Notes under the pieces: model-generated | The model's database searches: none | What the model was told of the DNA's origin: nothing | The model's input: the letters and a program-made list of their open reading frames with translations, nothing else | NCBI RefSeq assembly: GCF_014639235.1 | Contig: NZ_BMFU01000003.1 | Coordinates: 558,001-622,000 of the forward strand | Reading direction: 5' to 3' | DNA length: 64,000 bases | Origin: Paenibacillus silvae | GTDB lineage: Bacteria > Bacillota > Bacilli > Paenibacillales > Paenibacillaceae | Program-made: the position numbers and the translations under genes | Shown here: piece by piece, positions 59,307-64,000 of the stretch | Layout: each line of letters opens with the position of its first letter | How positions within the stretch are numbered: position 1 is the first letter of the stretch

Positions 59307-59843
59307 ATGAATCATCCGCAACAAATGTATCATTATCATGTTTGGGCATCACAGACCATCATGCAGCGCATTCAGGAGCTCCCGCCTGCTGTACTGCATC
59401 AGGAAGTTGGCAGCTCCTTTCCTACTCTCGCTCATGCTCTGAGTCATCTGTATGCCGTCGATCAGATGTGGTATCTGGTCCTAACCGGAACAGGCATGCC
59501 TGAAGCTTTGCAGCTCTGTATGCCGCGCAACGGAGAAACTTTTGCCACGATAGAAGAATACGTTAATCGTTATGACGAGCTATCCGATCAGTTCCTTGAT
59601 TGGTTCCGTCAGCAATCAGATTTGGAGCAAACCATTCCACTCGACAATCCCTTTGCGGGCCTACGCCAAACCAGTCTCGCAGAGATCATTTTTCACCTGG
59701 TCAATCACGGAACCTATCACCGGGGCAATATCTCCACCATGCTGCGTCAATTGGGTCATGCCTCTGTCATGAACGACTACTTCCGTTTCTGGTACGAAGG
59801 CGAAGGCTCCAATGAAGTTGCAGATTCTGATGCTGTTGTATAA
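59307..59843 (+). CDS. DinB family protein
   Basis: 178 aa four-helix bundle. Metal-binding histidines in ALSHLYAVDQMWY and in VNHGTYHRGNIS, the usual three-His arrangement. Members are thiol-S-transferase-like or DNA-damage-induced, with mostly unknown substrates. Good AAAGGAG ribosome site. Confidence 0.86.
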   Translation: MNHPQQMYHYHVWASQTIMQRIQELPPAVLHQEVGSSFPTLAHALSHLYAVDQMWYLVLTGTGMPEALQLCMPRNGETFATIEEYVNRYDELSDQFLDWFRQQSDLEQTIPLDNPFAGLRQTSLAEIIFHLVNHGTYHRGNISTMLRQLGHASVMNDYFRFWYEGEGSNEVADSDAVV

Positions 59844-59892
59844 GCATGTACTGCTTGAAGTCTATTACACATGATGGAAGGTCTTGGATCTG

Positions 59893-60471
59893 ATGCAATC
59901 TCTCTCACCTGAAAATGTACTCCCCTTTACTTCCAGAGAAGAGTTAAGGCTGTGGTTAGAAGAGCATGGAACCTCACATGCATATTGCTGGGTTCGTGTC
60001 AGCATAAAACCACACGCCGAAACAATCTTATATCTGGATGCAGTTGAGGAGTCGCTGTGCTTTGGCTGGATTGATGGAGTGAAAAAGAAAACCGCTGACA
60101 ACCGGCTGTTACAGCGCTTATCTCCACGCAGCTGCAAGAGTTCATGGACCGAGTTAAACAAGGAGCGTGTACGTCGTCTGAACAGGCTTGGTCTTATGCG
60201 GGATGAGGGCAGAAAAGTTCTGCCTGATCTGAACCCGGAAGCTTTTGTCATCGAAGACGAGATTCAACAAAGGTTAATAGCAGACAGGCAAACCTATGAA
60301 AATTTCCTGGCATTTCCTCCGCTGTATCAACGCGTTCGCATCGACACCATTCAAAGTGTAAAACGGCAGCCTGAGCTGTTTCAGAGCAGACTTGATAAAT
60401 TCATCATGCATACGAGGGTAAACCAAATGTATGGTCAATGGCACGATGACGGAAGATTGCTACTTGATTAA
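59893..60471 (+). CDS. YdeI/OmdA family protein
   Basis: 192 aa. Contains the YdeI core: LPFTSREELRLWLEEHGTSH, YLDAVEESLCFGWIDGVKKK, RLSPRSCKSSWTELNKERVR, and a C-terminal helical part. The family (OmdA) is distributed in many bacteria; a role in stress or antimicrobial-peptide resistance has been suggested for some. ATG 59893 is preferred over a TTG 9 nt upstream because GGAAGG is better spaced. Confidence 0.84.
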   Translation: MQSLSPENVLPFTSREELRLWLEEHGTSHAYCWVRVSIKPHAETILYLDAVEESLCFGWIDGVKKKTADNRLLQRLSPRSCKSSWTELNKERVRRLNRLGLMRDEGRKVLPDLNPEAFVIEDEIQQRLIADRQTYENFLAFPPLYQRVRIDTIQSVKRQPELFQSRLDKFIMHTRVNQMYGQWHDDGRLLLD

Positions 60472-60541
60472 AAGATGAATCCGGCTTGTTCGTTCCAAAA
60501 AATATAGTTAGAAGCACATTGTTCCGAACGATTAACACATC

Positions 60542-60576
60542 AAAGCAGGAGCTTCCCATGGAGAAGCTCCTGCTTT
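60542..60576. terminator. Bidirectional terminator
   Basis: AAAGCAGGAGCTTC/GAAGCTCCTGCTTT, a 14-bp stem between the convergent YdeI and AraC genes. Confidence 0.75.
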
Positions 60577-60674
60577 GATGTAAGAGCAATTTTGTTTTTA
60601 AATAGGAGAACATAGGGAACAAAAGATCATTTTTGCAGGTGCTTGTTTCTATGCTGTAACTGTATATTATGCTT

Positions 60675-61568
60675 TTAATCCACATCGTCTTTGGCACCCG
60701 CATTTTGCCTGAATCCTTTGGGAGACCTTCCATAAGCTTTGGTGAATTGTCGTGTGAAGTAATTGCTGTCATTGTATCCGCATTCATATGAAACCTCAGT
60801 AATCGGAAGACTGCTATATTTTAAGAGGTGACATGCTTTTTCCAAACGAAGCTTATGCATATACGAGATGGGTGTTGTACCGTAATAGGATTGGAAAATG
60901 CGATTGAGATGTCTCATTGAAACATTCGAATGACCAGCTATTTCCTCCAGCGACAACGGCTCCAGATAATGATCCTCGATATAGGAGATGGCATTAGCCA
61001 GATGCATGAGATGATTGCCTTCGATTCCGTTCTCCTGCGTATCGTAATGCCGCGAAAGATAAACAACCATTTCCGTAAAGCGTGAAAGCAGCATCGTCTG
61101 ATACCCCTGCTGCCTGTTATGATATTCCTCAATCATCATGGAAATCAAAGACTCGACATAATCCAGACCGGAGATGGGCAACGCGAGCTTGGAAGCATAT
61201 GAATGTGCATTGCGATACATAGGTTCCAGCACAAACAAAGCCTGAAATCCGTTCGATTTCCGTAGATCAGGGCCGATCGAAGCGAGCATTTCAGGTCTGA
61301 ACATAATGTTGCAGATCTGAAAATCATGGGGTTCCCTGTATGCATGAGGTGTGGAACCATTAATAACAAACGCATTTCCTTTTTTGATAAAAAACGACTC
61401 ATTGTTAACGATATGCGTGGCATGGCCTTTAAGCACAATGACAAGTTCGGAGAAATCCGCATGCCTGTGCAGCTCTGTATCCTCATCATGTCCGCCGTAT
61501 TGAATATAAAACGGGAACTGTACATCCGATGTGAACCATCCCAGATACGCGTTGCTCAGTTGTCTCAC
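60675..61568 (-). CDS. AraC-family regulator with cupin domain
   Basis: 297 aa. N-terminal cupin-like sensor (GHDEDTELHRHADFSELVIV, GNAFVINGSTPHAYREP) and two C-terminal HTHs (LEEIAGHSNVSMRHLNRIFQ; ITEVSYECGYNDSNYFTRQF). The GTG start at 61568 is preceded by AAGGGG at 8 nt. Divergent from a sugar-binding protein gene, so it probably regulates that uptake/GH43 operon in response to a pentose oligosaccharide. Confidence 0.9.
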   Translation of the reverse strand: MRQLSNAYLGWFTSDVQFPFYIQYGGHDEDTELHRHADFSELVIVLKGHATHIVNNESFFIKKGNAFVINGSTPHAYREPHDFQICNIMFRPEMLASIGPDLRKSNGFQALFVLEPMYRNAHSYASKLALPISGLDYVESLISMMIEEYHNRQQGYQTMLLSRFTEMVVYLSRHYDTQENGIEGNHLMHLANAISYIEDHYLEPLSLEEIAGHSNVSMRHLNRIFQSYYGTTPISYMHKLRLEKACHLLKYSSLPITEVSYECGYNDSNYFTRQFTKAYGRSPKGFRQNAGAKDDVD

Positions 61569-61754
61569 CTCCCAAACCCCTTGCTGAATTGAATGTCTAT
61601 ATCATGCTATTCCAGGACTGAAAAATCAAGGTATCCAACTCGAGGTGCCGATATAATTCCTCATATACACCAGACAGATGTGATGCAGCAGCTCGAGGAG
61701 GTGGCCGCAGAGCAGCATCAGAATATGCTGGTATTTCAGTTTTTTTTCAATGGT

Positions 61755-61770
61755 TTGCAAGCGCATTCAA
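61755..61770. promoter_or_regulatory. cre box upstream of the second binding-protein gene
   Basis: TTGCAAGCGCATTCAA fits WTGNAARCGNWWWCAN at every position, and lies 25 nt before the TTG start, the same placement as at 55531-55546. Confidence 0.75.
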
Positions 61771-61795
61771 CAAAAAATCAACAGGGGGTTATATT

Positions 61796-63484
61796 TTGGC
61801 TCAATGGATAAGAAACATCTCGAAGCTCTCCGTCACACTTACGCTCTCGATGAGCTTGCTGGCCGGATGCGGCAGCAACAATCAGGAAGTAGAGAACGGT
61901 AATACTTCCGAGGATCAACTTTCTCCCGTAACCTTCAGCTTCTTTGGCGCAGATGCCAATCCAAACTGGAATAACATGCAGGATGCGGTTGGAAAAGAGA
62001 TTACAAGACAAACCGGGGTATCCCTGAACGCTGAATTTGCTGTTGCTGACCCTTCACAACGACTAGCTCTGATCTCGGCCAGCGGAGATTACCCCGATCT
62101 GATCAGCCCCAAGGGTGATTTGGATAAACTCGTTGATGCCGGAGCAATGCTGGATCTCACCGATCTGATCGAGGAACATGCACCCAATCTCAAAAAACTG
62201 TTTGGTGAACAGATCAAACGTTTACGCTACAGCAATGAAGACCCATCCATATATGTTATTCCCACGTATTCTTCCATAGACGGAGTCAATTTCGTAGCAG
62301 GAAGTGGTTTCGAGCTCCAGCACCGTGCGGTGAAGGAAGCCGGATATCCAGAGATTAAAACGGTACAGGATTTCGAAAATGTCATTCGCAATTATCTGGA
62401 GAAGCACCCTGTGGATGAAAAAGGAAATCCCAACATCGGTCTCACCCTCAATGCCGATGATTGGCGCATACAGATTACCGTGACCAATCCTGCGGCGGAA
62501 ACAACCGGTAAATCCGGTGACGGCGAGTATTATATAAACCCTGAAACTTACGAAGCCACATATCACTTCCGCACGGAAGGTGAGAAGGAATATTTCCAGT
62601 GGCTCAACCACATGTATAATACCGGTCTGCTCGACAAGGAATCCTTTGTTCAGAAGAACGATCAGTATCAGGCTAAAATTGCTTCAGGCCGGGTTATTGG
62701 TCTGACGGATGTAGACTGGGGTTATGGTGATGGGGAGAAGGCACTCAAGGCCGAAGGAAAATATGATCAAACTTATGGTCATTATTCTGTTATGCTTTCG
62801 GATCAATACAAGGATAACCGTTTCCAGTCCACAGGTTTTATGGCTGGGTGGGGTGTAGGCATCACTACCGCTTGTAAAGACCCCGTTCGAGCCATTCAAT
62901 TTTTGGACTTCCTTGCTTCCGAGCAAGGGCAGATTCTGAACAATTGGGGAATTCAAGGCCAGCATTATGAACTGCAGAATGGCAAGCGTGTAGTACCTGC
63001 AGAAGTTCAGGAGCGCATCGTTAACGATAATATTTCGTTCAGCCGGGAATCCGGGATAGGCTTCTATACAAATCTGGGCGCTCATTACGGAGATGGAGTC
63101 AAGGATTCTACAGACAATTACTTCACTAAAAATTACCCGGAACAGATCGTGGAGAATTATACCGCTGCAGATAAAGAAACACTCCAGGCCTATAACGCCA
63201 ACACATGGATGGATTTATTTCCAAATGAAAAAGACTTTCCCGTGAAACCTTGGGGAGCTGTATGGAATATCTCTGTCCCAAGTGAAGATGAGATCAACGT
63301 CATTGCCAACAAGGTCAAGGATATCACCTGGCGCCAGATTCCGCTGGCCATCATGTCCAAACCGGAGGAGTTCGAAAGTATCTGGAATGATTATCAACAG
63401 AAGCTGCTTGATGCCGGGGTTGAAAAAATGGAAAAGGGCTTCACGCATTACGTTCAGAATCGCGTTAAGCTCTGGAATGAATAG
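61796..63484 (+). CDS. Extracellular solute-binding lipoprotein, LplA/YtcQ type
   Basis: 562 aa. Lipoprotein signal (RNISKLSVTLTLSMSLLAGC). Long SBP_1 variant typical of LplA/YtcQ: VTFSFFGADANPNWNNMQDA, LISASGDYPDLISPKGDLDK, YVIPTYSSIDGVNFVAGSGF, GFMAGWGVGITTACKDPVRA, RAIQFLDFLASEQGQ. TTG start with AGGGGG 7 nt upstream. Usually paired with two permeases (LplB, YtcP), which are not seen here before the next GH43 gene. Ligand likely a xylan or arabinan oligomer. Confidence 0.9.
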   Translation: MAQWIRNISKLSVTLTLSMSLLAGCGSNNQEVENGNTSEDQLSPVTFSFFGADANPNWNNMQDAVGKEITRQTGVSLNAEFAVADPSQRLALISASGDYPDLISPKGDLDKLVDAGAMLDLTDLIEEHAPNLKKLFGEQIKRLRYSNEDPSIYVIPTYSSIDGVNFVAGSGFELQHRAVKEAGYPEIKTVQDFENVIRNYLEKHPVDEKGNPNIGLTLNADDWRIQITVTNPAAETTGKSGDGEYYINPETYEATYHFRTEGEKEYFQWLNHMYNTGLLDKESFVQKNDQYQAKIASGRVIGLTDVDWGYGDGEKALKAEGKYDQTYGHYSVMLSDQYKDNRFQSTGFMAGWGVGITTACKDPVRAIQFLDFLASEQGQILNNWGIQGQHYELQNGKRVVPAEVQERIVNDNISFSRESGIGFYTNLGAHYGDGVKDSTDNYFTKNYPEQIVENYTAADKETLQAYNANTWMDLFPNEKDFPVKPWGAVWNISVPSEDEINVIANKVKDITWRQIPLAIMSKPEEFESIWNDYQQKLLDAGVEKMEKGFTHYVQNRVKLWNE

Positions 63485-63497
63485 AGGTGTGATCCAG

Positions 63498-64000
63498 ATG
63501 AATTATTCAAATCCGATTATTCCGGGATTCTACCCTGATCCGAGCATATGCCGGGTCCAGGATGACTACTATCTGGTGACCAGCACGTTTGAATATTTTC
63601 CCGGCGTACCCATTTTTCACAGCAAGGATCTCGTGCATTGGCATAAGATTGGCCATGTTCTGACGTCCACTGAACAGCTTTCACTTGGCAATGCATGGCG
63701 GTCCGGGGGCATCTACGCCCCCACTCTCCGTTATCACGAGGGCTGTTTCTACATGGCGACCACCAATGTCAGCAGCGGTGGCAACTTCTATGTGCGAAGT
63801 GAACAGGCTGAAGGCCCATGGTCACGACCTGTCTATGTGGCTCAGGACGGGATAGACCCTTCCCTTCTCTTTGATGAAGATGGTCGTGTATACTTTCAGT
63901 CAGCTTGCAATGGACAGGACGGTGAAGGAATTTATCAATGCGAGATTGATATCTCAACGGGCCATAAACTATCCGAGAGTCGTCTGATCTGGAAGGGAAC
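63498..64000 (+). CDS. GH43 beta-xylosidase/arabinofuranosidase, N-terminal part
   Basis: Partial, 167 codons to the window edge. It begins MNYSNPIIPGFYPDPSICRV, the typical start of large GH43 beta-xylosidases (base Asp in YPDPS). Next come TSTFEYFPGVPIFHSKDLVH, GGIYAPTLRYHEGCFYM and IDPSLLFDEDGRVYF, which includes the second conserved Asp. No signal peptide, so intracellular. It starts 13 nt after the binding-protein gene with AGAGGTG upstream; the two are one operon. Confidence 0.92.
   Translation, partial: MNYSNPIIPGFYPDPSICRVQDDYYLVTSTFEYFPGVPIFHSKDLVHWHKIGHVLTSTEQLSLGNAWRSGGIYAPTLRYHEGCFYMATTNVSSGGNFYVRSEQAEGPWSRPVYVAQDGIDPSLLFDEDGRVYFQSACNGQDGEGIYQCEIDISTGHKLSESRLIWKG

Noticed and set aside
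1..64000. CRISPR arrays, tRNA or rRNA genes, complete insertion sequences, integrase
   Set aside because: I looked for regular spaced repeats, cloverleaf-like sequences with conserved TTCGA arms, and transposase or recombinase motifs and saw none. Absence is by eye only.

Overview
The window reads like part of a Paenibacillus chromosome (Firmicutes). The support is strong AGGAGG-type ribosome sites, frequent TTG/GTG starts, a T-box on proS, a queCDEF operon, a leucine dehydrogenase, many GH43 arabinan/xylan enzymes with CUT1 transporters, CcpA-type cre boxes, and a roughly 200-bp interspersed palindromic repeat present in several copies. The genus is inferred; no rRNA or other marker gene is present.

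Layout. (1) 1-681: start of a peptide-binding lipoprotein gene, followed by 1.1 kb of repeat-rich non-coding DNA. (2) 1791-14991, all on the minus strand: a compact contractile phage-tail cluster of PBSX/xkd type. It holds sheath, tube, a tail chaperone with a probable programmed -1 frameshift, a short tape measure, LysM and hub proteins, baseplate proteins, an AT-rich tail fibre, holin and GH25 endolysin. No terminase, portal, capsid or integrase is visible, so the locus looks like a tailocin (R-type phage-tail bacteriocin) rather than a phage. An ArpU-type late regulator (23.1-23.6 kb) and an XRE repressor/ImmA protease pair (24.3-25.2 kb) could be its control module. Between them lie host-type genes: DUF4127, an unknown gene, two VOC proteins, an FMN reductase and a GAF histidine kinase/response regulator. 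(3) 25.4-37.8 kb: a LysM-anchored 5'-nucleotidase, proS with a T-box, a DEDDh exonuclease, a WYL regulator, small surface proteins, AIM24, and the preQ1 pathway operon queCDEF behind a terminator-containing leader.

(4) 37.9-38.2 kb: an unannotated candidate type I toxin-antitoxin pair (40-aa holin-like toxin and an opposed structured RNA), then a MITE-like element. (5) 38.5-47.3 kb: an fsr-type MFS gene followed by a branched-chain amino-acid cassette. The cassette has leucine dehydrogenase, an amidohydrolase, a permease, an unusual ACT-domain/MFS fusion and a divergent GAF-PucR regulator. It is bounded on the far side by a second, diverged copy of the last 105 bp of fsr, so it looks like a discrete insertion. 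(6) 47.3-49.3 kb: a small membrane protein, EcsC and several kinds of simple or inverted repeat. (7) 49.3-64.0 kb: arabinan/xylan utilisation. There is a complete CUT1 transporter with three GH43 enzymes and an ArsR-like regulator, then a WYL regulator, DinB and YdeI proteins, then an AraC regulator divergent from a second binding protein and a truncated GH43 gene. Both binding-protein genes have a consensus cre box just upstream of the start codon, implying joint carbon catabolite repression.

The most unusual items are the headless tail cluster with its frameshift, the ACT-MFS fusion inside an fsr-bounded insertion, the candidate type I TA locus, and the odd queC leader.
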